The position numbers and the translations under genes are program-made. A DNA stretch of 64,000 bases from the NCBI RefSeq assembly GCF_002846415.1, contig NZ_PJMX01000001.1, forward strand, positions 8,308,001 through 8,372,000, given 5' to 3'. Within the stretch, counting starts at the first letter, position 1; each line of letters begins with the position of its first letter. Shown one piece after another: positions 26,178 through 35,460 of the stretch. The DNA is from Streptomyces sp. TLI_146 (GTDB lineage: Bacteria; Actinomycetota; Actinomycetes; Streptomycetales; Streptomycetaceae). Under the pieces are notes generated by a model. It did not search any database and was not told where the DNA came from. It saw only the letters and a program-made list of their open reading frames with translations.

Positions 26178-29135
26178 ATGACCTTCACTGCCTCGCCCGG
26201 TCACTCCGTGGGCTGCGAATCCGGGCGAACTGCCGCCTGCCGCTTCACCCTTCTCGGTCCCCTTCGGGTGCACGAGGGGCCGGCCGAGGTACGTGTCGGC
26301 GCGCCCCAGACGCAGGCGGTGCTCGCGGCCCTGCTGCTACGGGCGCGCACCCCCGTGCCCACCCGGGAACTGATCGCCGCGGTCTGGGGCGACGAGGCCC
26401 CGCCCGGCGCACTGGGGTCGTTGCACACCCAAGTCTCCACCCTGCGACGGCTGCTGGAGCCCGGCCGGGCACCCCGCGCCGCCGCGCGCACGCTGCTGAC
26501 GACGGGCGACGCCTACACCTTGCGCGTCGCCCCGGAGGACGTCGACCTGACGGTCTTCGAGCTCCGTACGGCCGAGGCACGGCGGGCCTGGGCCGCCGAA
26601 CGGCCCGAGCGGGCGCGGTCGCTGTTCGTCTCCGCGCTGGACCTGTGGCGCGGGATGCCGCTCGCCGGTGTGCCCGGCCCGTACGCCGAGGCTCAGCGCA
26701 CCCGGCTGGAGGAGCTGCGTCTGTCGGCGGTCGAGGCGCGTTGGGAAGCCGAGATCGTGCTGGGCGGGCACGACAAGGCGGTCGGTCCGCTGCGCGTACT
26801 GGCGGCCGAACACCCCTGGCGCGAGCGGGTCCACGAGCTGCTGATGACGGCGCTGCACCACTGCGGACGGCGGGCGGACGCCCTCGATGTCCACGCACAT
26901 GTGCGCCGCGTGCTCGCCGAGGAGCTGGGTACCCGCCCGGGTCCCGGCCTGGACCGGCTCCAGCAGAAGATCCTCACCGCCAGACCCGAGCGGCAGGCGG
27001 GCGACGCGGCCCGGCTGCGGGCTCCGGACCGGTCGTACGGTTCGGCTCAACTGCCGCAGGACATAGCCGACTTCACGGGTCGCAGCGACGAAGTCGACCG
27101 GCTGTGCGCCACGCTGGAAAAGGGCGGGATCGTCGCCCTCAGCGCCATCAGCGGGATGGGCGGCATCGGCAAGACCGCCCTGGCCGTCCGTGTGGCCCGG
27201 CGGATGCGCCACCGCTTCCCGGACGGGCAACTGTACGCGGACCTCAGGGGAACCGACCCCCGGCCCGCGGAGCCCATGGAGGTGCTGGGCCGCTTCCTGT
27301 GCGCCCTCGGCGTCCACGCCGGTCACCTTCCGACACTTCCCGAGGAGCGGGCCGCCCTCTACCGCTCCCTGCTCGCCACCCGCCAGGTGCTCGTCGTACT
27401 GGACAATGCCCGCGACCCGGCCCAGGTGCGCGAACTGCTGCCCGGCGCGCCCGGCAGCGCGGTGCTGGTCACCAGCCGCTCCCGGCTCGCCGGCCTGACC
27501 GGGGCCACCCTGGTGGACCTGCGGCCCATGACGCGGGCGGAGGCCCTGGAACTGCTGACCCGTATCGTCGGCGACCAGAGCGTGTCGGCCGAGCCGGAGG
27601 CAGCCGCCGAGGTGCTCAACGCCTGCGGCCATCTGCCGCTCGCCATCCGCATCGTGGCCTCCCGGCTCATCGCCCGGCCGGATCACACGCTCGCCGAGAC
27701 CGCCGCGCTGCTGGCCGACGAGCGGCGCCGCCTCGGCGCGTTCAGGGCCGAGGACACCGCCGTGGAGACGACCTTCCGGCTCGGCATGAACCTGTTGGAC
27801 GCCGAGCACGTCCGCGCTTTTGGGCTGCTGGCCCTGCCCGAGACGCCCGAACTGAGCGTGCCCGTCGCCGCGGCACTGCTCGCCCGACCGGAGCGGGAGG
27901 CGGAGGAGCTGTGTGAAGCACTGGTCGATCTGAGCCTGCTGGAGTCGGTCGCCCCCGGCCGCTACCGCTACCACGACCTGCTCCGGCTCTTCGCCCGGCA
28001 GACCGCATGCGCCGACATGCCGGACCACGAGCGGACCGCCGCACTCACCCGTCTGCTGGAGTTCTGCCTCGCCACCGCCCTCGACGCCCACCGGGTGTCG
28101 CTGCCCGACGACGTGTTCCCCGGCAATACGACCCCGCTGCCCTCCCGGGGCCTGGACTTCACCTGCCCGCAGGAGGCCACGGCCTGGCTGCTCGACGAGC
28201 AGACATCGCTCCTGGGGCTCATCGAGCAGGCGGCGGGCGACGCCTCCCTGTCCCTGGCCGTCTGCGCGGACCTGCTGCTGGCCGCGGACCCGCTCGGCCG
28301 CCTCGGCGCACAGCCCTACGGCATCGAACGCGCCGCCCGCACCCTGGCCGACGCCGCGCGCGCCGCCGGCCACCGCACCGCCGAAGCACGCGCCCTGTAC
28401 ATGCTGGGCAGCTCCGTGCAGCACCGCTTCGCGATGCGGCTCGGCGCCCCGGACCTGGACCGCGCCATCGAGCTGTGCCGCGCGGCCGGTGACCGGACGC
28501 TGCTCGCCCACGTCCTGATCACCCGGGGCGGAGGCGCGCTGGCCCTGCGTGACTTCACCACCGCGTACACGCTGCTCGCCGAGGCGCTGACCCACGGCAG
28601 AGCCCTGGCCAGCCGCGGCATCGAGGCGTACGCGCTCGGCTTCCTCGGCCTGGCCCTGCTGGCCACGGGCCGGCCTGAGGAGGCACTGGCGCACTGCCGC
28701 GAGGCCGTCGCCGTCACCCGCGCGACCGGGGACATCGCGGGGCAGGCCAACGCCCTGCACAACCTCGGCCAGGTCTGCCTGCGGACCGGGCGGACGTCCG
28801 AGGCGTTCGACCACCTGCACGAGAGCCTGCGCCTGTGGCGTGAGACGGGCTCCCGCTTCCGCGAGGGCCTCCTGCTGGGCGCGATCGCCGAGGCCCACAA
28901 CGTTTCAGGGCGGCCCGTGGAGGCAGCCGAACACGCCGTGCGGGCACGGGACATCGCCGAGGCGCGCGGCGATGCGGGCATCCTCGCCCGCGCGCTCGCC
29001 CAGCTCGGCCACGCCCACCGGACCCAGGGCGACACCGACCGGGCCCGGGAGCACTACCGCCGTGCGGCGAGCGTCTTCCGCGAGCTCGGCCTGCCCGACG
29101 CGGACGACGTCGCCCAGTACCTCAGCGAGCTCTGA
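26178..29135 (+). CDS. AfsR-like SARP regulator (SARP-NB-ARC-TPR)
   Basis: A 985-residue regulator. It has an OmpR-type winged helix (about 20-110: FTLLGPLRVHEG, ELIAAVWGDEAPPGALGSLH), a bacterial transcription activation domain (about 115-260), an NB-ARC ATPase with P-loop GMGGIGKTALAV (about 325) and RNBS-like VLVVLDNARD, and a C-terminal TPR array (about 740-980: ARALYMLGSSVQHRFAM, IAGQANALHNLGQVCLRTGR, ARALAQLGHAHRTQGD). Such proteins integrate signals and activate secondary-metabolism or developmental genes. ATG at 26178 follows GGAG. No biosynthetic cluster is adjacent, so its targets are probably elsewhere. Confidence 0.92.
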   Translation: MTFTASPGHSVGCESGRTAACRFTLLGPLRVHEGPAEVRVGAPQTQAVLAALLLRARTPVPTRELIAAVWGDEAPPGALGSLHTQVSTLRRLLEPGRAPRAAARTLLTTGDAYTLRVAPEDVDLTVFELRTAEARRAWAAERPERARSLFVSALDLWRGMPLAGVPGPYAEAQRTRLEELRLSAVEARWEAEIVLGGHDKAVGPLRVLAAEHPWRERVHELLMTALHHCGRRADALDVHAHVRRVLAEELGTRPGPGLDRLQQKILTARPERQAGDAARLRAPDRSYGSAQLPQDIADFTGRSDEVDRLCATLEKGGIVALSAISGMGGIGKTALAVRVARRMRHRFPDGQLYADLRGTDPRPAEPMEVLGRFLCALGVHAGHLPTLPEERAALYRSLLATRQVLVVLDNARDPAQVRELLPGAPGSAVLVTSRSRLAGLTGATLVDLRPMTRAEALELLTRIVGDQSVSAEPEAAAEVLNACGHLPLAIRIVASRLIARPDHTLAETAALLADERRRLGAFRAEDTAVETTFRLGMNLLDAEHVRAFGLLALPETPELSVPVAAALLARPEREAEELCEALVDLSLLESVAPGRYRYHDLLRLFARQTACADMPDHERTAALTRLLEFCLATALDAHRVSLPDDVFPGNTTPLPSRGLDFTCPQEATAWLLDEQTSLLGLIEQAAGDASLSLAVCADLLLAADPLGRLGAQPYGIERAARTLADAARAAGHRTAEARALYMLGSSVQHRFAMRLGAPDLDRAIELCRAAGDRTLLAHVLITRGGGALALRDFTTAYTLLAEALTHGRALASRGIEAYALGFLGLALLATGRPEEALAHCREAVAVTRATGDIAGQANALHNLGQVCLRTGRTSEAFDHLHESLRLWRETGSRFREGLLLGAIAEAHNVSGRPVEAAEHAVRARDIAEARGDAGILARALAQLGHAHRTQGDTDRAREHYRRAASVFRELGLPDADDVAQYLSEL

Positions 29136-29364
29136 CCCGTAGCGGGCGGGGCAGAGGCCGCGTCCCTCGCCGACTGGGTGGGCGACCCGTGGTGGCATGC
29201 GCGCACCGGCTCGTCCGCTCAGCACCTGAGGACGAGACTCCGAACGCCGAGCCGAGCGTGATTTTTACGGTCCATGTAGCCGGTACGGCGTGGCCTCCAG
29301 GCGGCCGTCGGCCCCACTGCCCGACGTCCCGTCAGCCACGCCCTGAACGCCCGCGCCCCTGGCT

Positions 29365-30432
29365 CTAGTCCCCGCCGCCGTCCCCGCCACCGCCGTCTCC
29401 ACCGCCACTGTCTCCGCCGCCGCCCCCGTCTCCGCCGTCTCCACCGTCGGATCCCCAGCCGTCCGAGCCGCCTGGTTCGTTGTCGTCTCCGCCGCTGCCC
29501 AGGTTGCTGAACCAGGGGCGGTCCCAGGAGTCGTCGGCGGCGACCGGCTCGCCGGTGCTGGTCTGCGGACGCTGGAGCCGGAAGCGGGCCGTGCCCGTGG
29601 TGTCACCCAGGCCGAAGGCGACCGCGAAGGCCTGGGCCATGACAGCGTCCAACGGGTCCGCGCTCTCGTAGCGCACGGGCCCCAAGGGCAGCAGCACCGT
29701 CCCGGGGTCGAGGTCGGGGCGGCGCGGCGGTCGCTGAATCAGGGCGACCCGCCGCTCGTCGCGCAGCAACCAGGAGCTCGTCTGGTCCGCCCGCCGCAGC
29801 TGCCAGAGGCCCTGGGGCAGCCGCGCCTGTGCGTAACTCTTGGACTTGCGCAGCTTCTTCTTCAGAACAAGGGCGGCCGGTACGTCCCCGACGGTCATCC
29901 GAAGCCCCTGCGCCTGGTCGGCGGCGCTGCTCAGGAAGCCGTGCGGCGCCCGTATCCGTACGGGTGGAGCGCCCGGCCCCCACACGTCCACGCGTACCAG
30001 TCGGCGGTCCACCGCCACGCATATCTGGCCGCCGGGGCCGTGGGCGTACCGTCGGGCCATCCACAGCGGCACGCCTTCCGCCCGCGCCCGCTCGGCCAGG
30101 GCGTTCAGCTGCGCGGACCCACCACAGTGCCGTACCGCCAGCTCTCCGAGCCGCCGGGCGAATTCGGCTGCCTCACGTACTTTTACGAGAGTGGTGGTGC
30201 CGGTGACGCGGGTGACCGGGATGACGCCGCTGCCTGCGCCCAGCCGGTCCAGCGGACGTTCCGTGCCGCCACCGCCGAGCCAGTGGCCGCGCTGGAACGC
30301 CTCGGCCATGGCCGGCAGGTTCAGCTCGCTCAGCGGCGTGACCTTGCCGCCGCGACGCAGGCCTTCCTCCGTCAGCTCAACGGTCCGCGCCAGCGGATTC
30401 CATGACCGTTCCGTATAGAGCGCCTGGCTCAT
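29365..30432 (-). CDS. Hypothetical protein with Gly/Asp-rich tail
   Basis: A 355-residue protein. Residues 1 to about 310 are globular-looking with two related halves, each starting from an ARTVEL/KVREAAEFARRLGELAV-like stretch and with basic patches (LKKKLRKSKSYAQ). The last about 35 residues are almost only Gly, Asp and Ser. No signal peptide. The tail resembles low-complexity surface or nucleic-acid-associated tails, but function is unknown. ATG at 30432 with GGGGAGAG upstream. Confidence 0.7.
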   Translation of the reverse strand: MSQALYTERSWNPLARTVELTEEGLRRGGKVTPLSELNLPAMAEAFQRGHWLGGGGTERPLDRLGAGSGVIPVTRVTGTTTLVKVREAAEFARRLGELAVRHCGGSAQLNALAERARAEGVPLWMARRYAHGPGGQICVAVDRRLVRVDVWGPGAPPVRIRAPHGFLSSAADQAQGLRMTVGDVPAALVLKKKLRKSKSYAQARLPQGLWQLRRADQTSSWLLRDERRVALIQRPPRRPDLDPGTVLLPLGPVRYESADPLDAVMAQAFAVAFGLGDTTGTARFRLQRPQTSTGEPVAADDSWDRPWFSNLGSGGDDNEPGGSDGWGSDGGDGGDGGGGGDSGGGDGGGGDGGGD

Positions 30433-30641
30433 GACCTCTCCCCGTGTCCGTGCAGTACAGCGACCGAGCCTATCGATCCTCAAGATCAGGACGCGTTCGC
30501 ACCGCTTCCGGTTTCCAGGGCCCGCGGAGGGGGCGGCGGGCCGGTGGTTGCACGGCCGGACGGCATCTTGCCTGTACGCCTGCCCGTTCAGTCCTTTCCC
30601 AGCGGGGTGCATGGTCTGTACAACGAGTGAAGGGAGGTGTT

Positions 30642-30767
30642 GTGCATGCGAAGGACGAGTGGGGCAGGGCCGCGCGACCGCATCGCGCACCGAGCCCTGG
30701 ATATGCAAGAGAACGTCGACGCCGCGTGGCCTATCCGTTCGAGCATCGAATGAAGGAGAACTTGTGA
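30642..30767 (+). other. Possible leader ORF(s) before crystallin-fold gene
   Basis: In the 331-bp gap 30433-30763, GGGAGG is followed by GTG 30642, opening a 41-codon frame whose TGA overlaps the GTG of the next gene. An ATG at 30646 in another frame opens 35 codons with better spacing to the same GGAGG. One of the two may be translated; neither resembles a known peptide. Confidence 0.25.
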
Positions 30768-31117
30768 TCTCAAAGACGAAGAGGGTTGCCCGTTCCGTGA
30801 TCGTGGCGTTAGCGGCCACCACGGCGGTCACGGTCGCCATGCCCACGGGCAACGCGTTCGCCATCGACCACGTCGAGTGCCGTGGCGGGGAGAACTTCCT
30901 GAAGATCTGGTCGCACCTGGACAACCGCTCCAGCGTGGACTGCTACGCCAACAAGGGCCGGACGTCGTTCGGTAGCTGGTGGGTCGACCGCATCTCGACG
31001 GGCAACAACGACCTCATCTACTACGACGCAAACGGCGACTCGGTCCGCATCAACCGGTGGACGGACATCACCTTCCCGCACCGTCCCCCGCGGGTCAAGG
31101 ACATCGAAATCCTTTAA
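30764..31117 (+). CDS. Secreted beta/gamma-crystallin-like protein
   Basis: A 117-residue protein with a signal peptide (SVIVALAATTAVTVAM, cleavage after NAFA near residue 32). A single beta/gamma-crystallin-type domain follows: VECRGGENFLKIWSHLDNRS, DCYANKGRTSFGSWWVDRIS, GNNDLIYYDANGDSVRINRW. It resembles the Streptomyces metalloproteinase inhibitor SMPI and killer-toxin-like SKLP fold, with two Cys available for a disulfide. Role could be protease inhibition or toxicity towards competitors; not decided. GTG start with AAGGAG five bases upstream. Confidence 0.78.
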   Translation: MISKTKRVARSVIVALAATTAVTVAMPTGNAFAIDHVECRGGENFLKIWSHLDNRSSVDCYANKGRTSFGSWWVDRISTGNNDLIYYDANGDSVRINRWTDITFPHRPPRVKDIEIL

Positions 31118-31236
31118 CGGGCGATCGGCGAGGCCTCGGGTAGGAAGTGCCGACTCGTGTCCTCCGCAGGTCCGATCTCTTTCCGGCGCAGAAATGAATT
31201 CGCAGTGGGGGTGAATTCACTGGTGTCCGGCTGATC

Positions 31237-31272
31237 GATGCAGGCCACGCGAATTCCGCGGTGGCCTGCATC
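31237..31272. terminator. Hairpin after crystallin-fold gene
   Basis: GATGCAGGCCAC (31237-31248) pairs perfectly with GTGGCCTGCATC (31261-31272), and the inner GCG/CGC extends the stem with one bulge. No U-run follows, as is common for Streptomyces terminators. It lies about 120 bp after the stop of the secreted protein and 120 bp before the next gene. Confidence 0.6.
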
Positions 31273-31395
31273 GGCGGTTCTTCATGATTTCCGGGGGCCT
31301 TGCTTCAGGCTCCAGCGGCGCGGGGCGCGCGGGCCGCCCCGTACGGGTGTGGAAAATGAGCTGCACCCGGGTGTGCCGCCGTACGAAGATCGAGC

Positions 31396-32217
31396 ATGAC
31401 TTGGCATCTCACGGACGACGTCGCGGCCTTCCGGGCGGCCGCGGGCCCCTTTCTCGCCGCCGACCCGGCTCGCAACACGGTCCTGCTCACCGTCGCGGAG
31501 GGGGCGCGCGAGGGGCACTGGCCGGGCGCCCGTTTCGGCTGGTGGACCGGGTCCGGCTCGGCGGTCGGCGGCGCGTACCTCCAGACCCCGGGGATGCCCC
31601 CGGTGCTCGGCACGATGCCCGACGGCGCTGCCCAGGAGCTGGCCGGGGCGCTGCGGGGCGAGGCGCTGGTCGGCGTGAACGGGGCCACCGCCACGGCCCG
31701 CGCCTTCGGGGAAGCCTGGGGCCCCTACCAGGTGGACCGTCAGGAGCGGCTGTTCCGGCTCGCCGAACTCGCCGACCCGGCACCGGTGGTGGGCCGCGCC
31801 CGGCTGGCGACCGAGGCGGATCTGCCGGTGGTCACCGCGTGGATGACCGCGTTCCTGGAGGAGGTGGCGCTGCCGCCCGGCCTGGGCGCTGCGGCGGCAG
31901 CGGCGCGGCGCACGGCGGCCGGGCAACTGGTGCTGTGGGAGACGGACGAGGGGCCGGTGTCGCTCGCTGCCTCCTCCGCGGTGCTGGCCGGGCAGTCCCG
32001 TATCGGCCCGGTCTACACTCCGCCCGCACTGCGCGGCCGTGGCTTCGCGGCGGTGGCTACGGCGGCCGCGACCCGGCTGGCCCTGGAGTGGGGAGCGGAG
32101 CAGGTGGTGCTGTTCACGGACTTGGCCAATGCGACGAGCAATGCGTTGTACCAGCGGCTCGGGTACCGGCAGGTCCAGGACCACCTGGTACTGGACTTCA
32201 CGGGCGGGGCCGGCTGA
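31396..32217 (+). CDS. GNAT family N-acetyltransferase
   Basis: A 273-residue two-part GNAT protein. The catalytic half is C-terminal, with motif A as IGPVYTPPALRGRGFAAV (about 200-217, RGRG acetyl-CoA loop) and the end ATSNALYQRLGYRQVQDH. The N-terminal half is a degenerate GNAT-like domain. Such proteins are often annotated as predicted acetyltransferases acting on small amines. ATG at 31396; converges on the DUF5954-like gene with only 15 bp between stops. Confidence 0.85.
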   Translation: MTWHLTDDVAAFRAAAGPFLAADPARNTVLLTVAEGAREGHWPGARFGWWTGSGSAVGGAYLQTPGMPPVLGTMPDGAAQELAGALRGEALVGVNGATATARAFGEAWGPYQVDRQERLFRLAELADPAPVVGRARLATEADLPVVTAWMTAFLEEVALPPGLGAAAAAARRTAAGQLVLWETDEGPVSLAASSAVLAGQSRIGPVYTPPALRGRGFAAVATAAATRLALEWGAEQVVLFTDLANATSNALYQRLGYRQVQDHLVLDFTGGAG

Positions 32218-32232
32218 GGGGGAGCTCCGGAT

Positions 32233-33363
32233 TCAGGTGTTGTCCGTCTCCGTGTCCATTTCCATATCCATGTCCGTCTCCGGACCGGAGGCGGGCGTGG
32301 GCATGATGTTGCCGTCTTCGTCGAGGGGTACGTGGATGGGGCAGGGGTCTTGGCCGGTGGGGTCGGTGGGGCGTGGGGTTTCGGGACCGTCGGGGCCCCA
32401 GCGGAGCATGCGGCGGGTGCGGGCGACGCGGTAGACGATGCCGTCGACTTCCAGTTCGTTGACGGGTGCGGCGCGGAGTTGGTCGGCGCCGGCGACGTAG
32501 GCGGCGAGCTGTGCGGCGGTCTGCGGGTCGCACTCCCCGGCGGCCAGGAGGGTGCGGGCGTCGGCGTGCAGGTCGGGGAGGAGGCCGCGTCGGCGGGGCT
32601 CGAACTGCAGGAGGGTGTACTCCAGTGTCCTGCGGGCCTCATGCGGAGTGGGGTGCATGGAGCTGACCGGTGTCCAGCCGGTGCTGCTTCGTTCCACGAG
32701 GGTGTAGGTGGCGGGCAGCAGCACGACATCGGGGTGGGTTTGCCGTGCCCGCAGCGAGTCGTTGCGTACGGGAGCTGGGAACCGCGTGCCGGTGTAGGTC
32801 AGCGTACGCAGGGCGAGGGTTTCCGCGGCCTGGGCCGGGGTGAGGGGCGCGTCGGGGTCCAGGACCAGGCCGTCGTCGATCCGTACGGCCGGTGTCTTCG
32901 GATCCCAGTCGGGCGTGGCGGGCTCCGGGTCGCTGGGGCGGGGCAGTTCGATGCCGCCGCTGCCCTCACCGGCGTACTCTTCGGCCCGCACAATGCGGTA
33001 CCGGGTATCCAACACCGCAAGTTCCTCGACCCGTTCGCGCTCCAGCTGGGCGACCGCTGCCAGCAGCCCGCGCCGCTCGGCCCGGTCTTTGGCGTCGTCC
33101 TTCGCCTTGAACCACAGGAGCGAGTTGAGGCTGTCGCGGGCCTCTTGCGGGTTGTCCGCGGTCACCGCGACCACCACCCGCCACCGGGCTCCGTCATCGG
33201 CGTCCTGCGCGGCCACCCCGAACACGGGACCGCGCACCGCGAAGCCGCCCGCCCGCCGTACGGCATCCGCGGCGTCCGCCTCCGCGACCGCCTCCACTGG
33301 TTCCACCGGGACCCGCACGACCAGGGGCCGTTGCCCGCCTGCACCTTCATGCCCGTAGTTCAT
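32233..33363 (-). CDS. DUF5954-like protein
   Basis: A 376-residue cytoplasmic protein. It resembles the Streptomyces DUF5954 group: RGPVFGVAAQDADDGARWRV, DNPQEARDSLNSLLWFKAKD, RYRIVRAEEYAGEG, LVERSSTGWTPVSSMHPTPH and EVDGIVYRVARTRRMLRWGP. The C-terminus is an Asp/Glu/Met/Thr low-complexity run. Function is unknown. ATG at 33363 with AGGATGGGG upstream. The family assignment is from memory of conserved text and should be treated as likely, not certain. Confidence 0.7.
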   Translation of the reverse strand: MNYGHEGAGGQRPLVVRVPVEPVEAVAEADAADAVRRAGGFAVRGPVFGVAAQDADDGARWRVVVAVTADNPQEARDSLNSLLWFKAKDDAKDRAERRGLLAAVAQLERERVEELAVLDTRYRIVRAEEYAGEGSGGIELPRPSDPEPATPDWDPKTPAVRIDDGLVLDPDAPLTPAQAAETLALRTLTYTGTRFPAPVRNDSLRARQTHPDVVLLPATYTLVERSSTGWTPVSSMHPTPHEARRTLEYTLLQFEPRRRGLLPDLHADARTLLAAGECDPQTAAQLAAYVAGADQLRAAPVNELEVDGIVYRVARTRRMLRWGPDGPETPRPTDPTGQDPCPIHVPLDEDGNIMPTPASGPETDMDMEMDTETDNT

Positions 33364-33729
33364 GGCCCCATCCTGCCGACGGCGGCGCACCGTCTTGAGG
33401 GGTTCACGGTTTTTGCCACCCGCAAGGGGCCTCTTTCGTGCCAACGGGAGCTCGCTCTGCCATGGCGCGGTAGCGCGCTGCCGGTACGCGCCTGCGACGG
33501 TGCGGGGCGGGGTGCGGGGCGGCCGACCGGCCGCGCGAGTCCGGATCTTCATCCCGTTCGGCGGCAATCCGGGTGCCGGAGCTCCGGCAGCATCTACTGG
33601 CGCGTCCCGGTCCTAGCGAACCCGGCACTCGCCCGCAGCCACCGGACCGCGGCCGCGGCTGCCCCCCACGCCTCTCCTGGCCAGGGAAGACGCGAAGACG
33701 CGGTGCCGAGTCCGCGTTCCCGGCACCAG

Positions 33730-33735
33730 TAGAAT
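33730..33735 (+). promoter_or_regulatory. -10 box of leaderless thyA
   Basis: TAGAAT ends eight bases before the ATG of thyA, and no Shine-Dalgarno is visible, so the mRNA should begin at or next to the start codon. No clear -35 was found. The rest of the 380-bp gap 33364-33743 holds nothing recognisable. Confidence 0.6.
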
Positions 33736-33743
33736 CGACGGTT

Positions 33744-34541
33744 ATGGCCGATACCCAGTACGAAGACCTGTTGCGGCTGGTGCTCACCTCCGGCACAGCC
33801 AAAGCCGACCGGACGGGCACCGGTACCCGAAGCGTCTTCGGGCACCAGCTGCGCTATGACCTCTCGCAGGGGTTCCCGCTGATCACCACCAAGAAGGTGC
33901 ATCTCAAATCCATCGTGTACGAGCTGCTGTGGTTCCTGCGCGGCGACTCGAACGTCGGCTGGCTGCAAGAGCACGGCGTCACCATCTGGGACGAGTGGGC
34001 CGACAGTGACGGCGACCTCGGTCCGGTCTACGGTGCACAGTGGCGCTCCTGGCCCACCCCGGACGGCGGGCACATCGACCAGATCAGCGAGGTTCTGGAC
34101 ACACTGCGCCGGGATCCGGACTCGCGCCGGATGATCGTCTCCGCCTGGAACGTCGCCGAGCTGGACAAGATGGCGCTGGCGCCGTGCCACGCCTTCTTCC
34201 AGTTCTATGTCGCCGACGGCAAACTCTCCTGCCAGCTGTACCAGCGCAGCGCGGACCTCTTCCTCGGCGTCCCGTTCAACATCGCCAGCTACGCGCTGCT
34301 CACACACATGGTGGCGCAGCAGGTCGGCCTGGAGCCGGGTGACTTCATCTGGACCGGCGGCGATTGCCACATCTACGACAATCACGTGCAGCAGGTGCGC
34401 GAGCAGCTCTCGCGTACCCCGTACGAGTTCCCTCAGCTGCGTCTGGGCAAGGCCGACTCGCTGTTCGGCTACACCTACTCCGACGTGGAGGTGCTCGACT
34501 ACCGGCACCACCCGGCCATCAAGGCTTCGGTGGCGGTGTGA
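33744..34541 (+). CDS. thyA: Thymidylate synthase ThyA
   Basis: A 265-residue classical thymidylate synthase (E. coli ThyA has 264), which methylates dUMP with methylene-tetrahydrofolate. Visible: dUMP-binding RTGTGTRSVFGHQLRYDL (about 22-40), the KKVHLKSIVYELLWFLRGD block (about 48-66), the catalytic Cys in LAPCHAFFQFYV (Cys about 147), and QRSADLFLGVPFNIASYA. It overlaps folA by four bases (GTGA), so the two folate-cycle enzymes are coupled. Most Streptomyces also carry the flavin-dependent ThyX elsewhere. Confidence 0.96.
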   Translation: MADTQYEDLLRLVLTSGTAKADRTGTGTRSVFGHQLRYDLSQGFPLITTKKVHLKSIVYELLWFLRGDSNVGWLQEHGVTIWDEWADSDGDLGPVYGAQWRSWPTPDGGHIDQISEVLDTLRRDPDSRRMIVSAWNVAELDKMALAPCHAFFQFYVADGKLSCQLYQRSADLFLGVPFNIASYALLTHMVAQQVGLEPGDFIWTGGDCHIYDNHVQQVREQLSRTPYEFPQLRLGKADSLFGYTYSDVEVLDYRHHPAIKASVAV

Positions 34542-35044
34542 ACGTCGGGCTGATCTGGGCGCAGACCCCCGAAGGCGTCATCGGGGCGGACAACGCCATT
34601 CCGTGGCGTCTGCCCGAGGACATGGCGCACTTCAAGGCGACCACCCTCGGCCACCCGGTGGTGATGGGGCGCAGGACATGGGATTCGCTGCCCGTACGGT
34701 TCCGCCCGCTCGCCGGGAGGCGGAACATCGTGGTCACCCGTGATCCCCAGTGGGCGGCCGAAGGGGCGGAGCGCGCGGGGTCCATCGCCGAGGCGCTCGC
34801 TCTCGCCGCCGAGCCGCTGGAGCCTGCGGCCGTGCCCGCCGAGACATGGGTGATCGGCGGCGGGGAGATCTATCGTGCCGCGCTGGGGTACGCCACGATG
34901 CTCTCGGTGACGGAAGTCGATACGGCGGTGGACGGTGACGCCTACGCCCCGACACCGGGCCCCGAGTGGAAGAGCACCGAGGACACGGACTGGCGGTCCT
35001 CGGTGTCAGGGCTGCGCTACCGCATTCGCCTGTACACGCGGTAA
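34538..35044 (+). CDS. folA: Dihydrofolate reductase
   Basis: A 168-residue DHFR, regenerating tetrahydrofolate that ThyA oxidises. Motifs: IWAQTPEGVIGADNAIPWRLPEDM (substrate loop with the W-x-L-P-E-D active site, Asp at about 28 counting), GHPVVMGRRTWDSLP (NADPH-binding), NIVVTRD, VIGGGEIYRAAL. GTG start at 34538 overlaps the thyA stop. Standard fusion-like operon with thyA. Confidence 0.95.
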   Translation: MNVGLIWAQTPEGVIGADNAIPWRLPEDMAHFKATTLGHPVVMGRRTWDSLPVRFRPLAGRRNIVVTRDPQWAAEGAERAGSIAEALALAAEPLEPAAVPAETWVIGGGEIYRAALGYATMLSVTEVDTAVDGDAYAPTPGPEWKSTEDTDWRSSVSGLRYRIRLYTR

Positions 35045-35417
35045 GGGGCAGCCTGCTTTCCTGACCACCGGGGCCAGGCCACGGTCTGCGACATACGGAC
35101 CTCCTCCCACCGGTCAAGACCTGCGATGGGCGCCTGCCCTGCGTCAGCCTTCATCCGTGCTGGTCAGCGGCCTGTGGTGGGGCTGAGGGCTGTGGCCGGT
35201 AGGGGGTGGCCGCGGGGGCTTGCCCGATGGGGTGGGGCCCCGTGACGGCCCCTATAGGCGCTCGTGGCCGCCGCCCGCCGGGCCCCGCAGCTCCGATCCC
35301 CGCCCCGCCCCGCCCCGCCGAGCCCTGGGCTCCGTACCGTGCCAGCGCCCGGCCGCCCGCACCGAACAGTCGATGCCGGACTTTTTTGAGTACGTACACT
35401 CTCCGCGCATGAGTATG

Positions 35418-35435
35418 CGCCCCGACGTCGGGGCG
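35418..35435. promoter_or_regulatory. 18-bp perfect palindrome
   Basis: CGCCCCGACGTCGGGGCG, centred on GACGTC, 25 bp before the membrane-protein gene at 35461. Possible operator or hairpin. The remaining 35045-35417 has a TTTTTT run and GAGTACGTACACTC but no gene. Confidence 0.5.
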
Positions 35436-35460
35436 GCGCCCGTGGCCCAGGATGGTGGTC

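Noticed and set aside
35372..35405. TTTTTT run with GAGTACGTACACTC as a terminator of folA
   Set aside because: The palindrome follows rather than precedes the T-run and is more than 300 bp from the folA stop.
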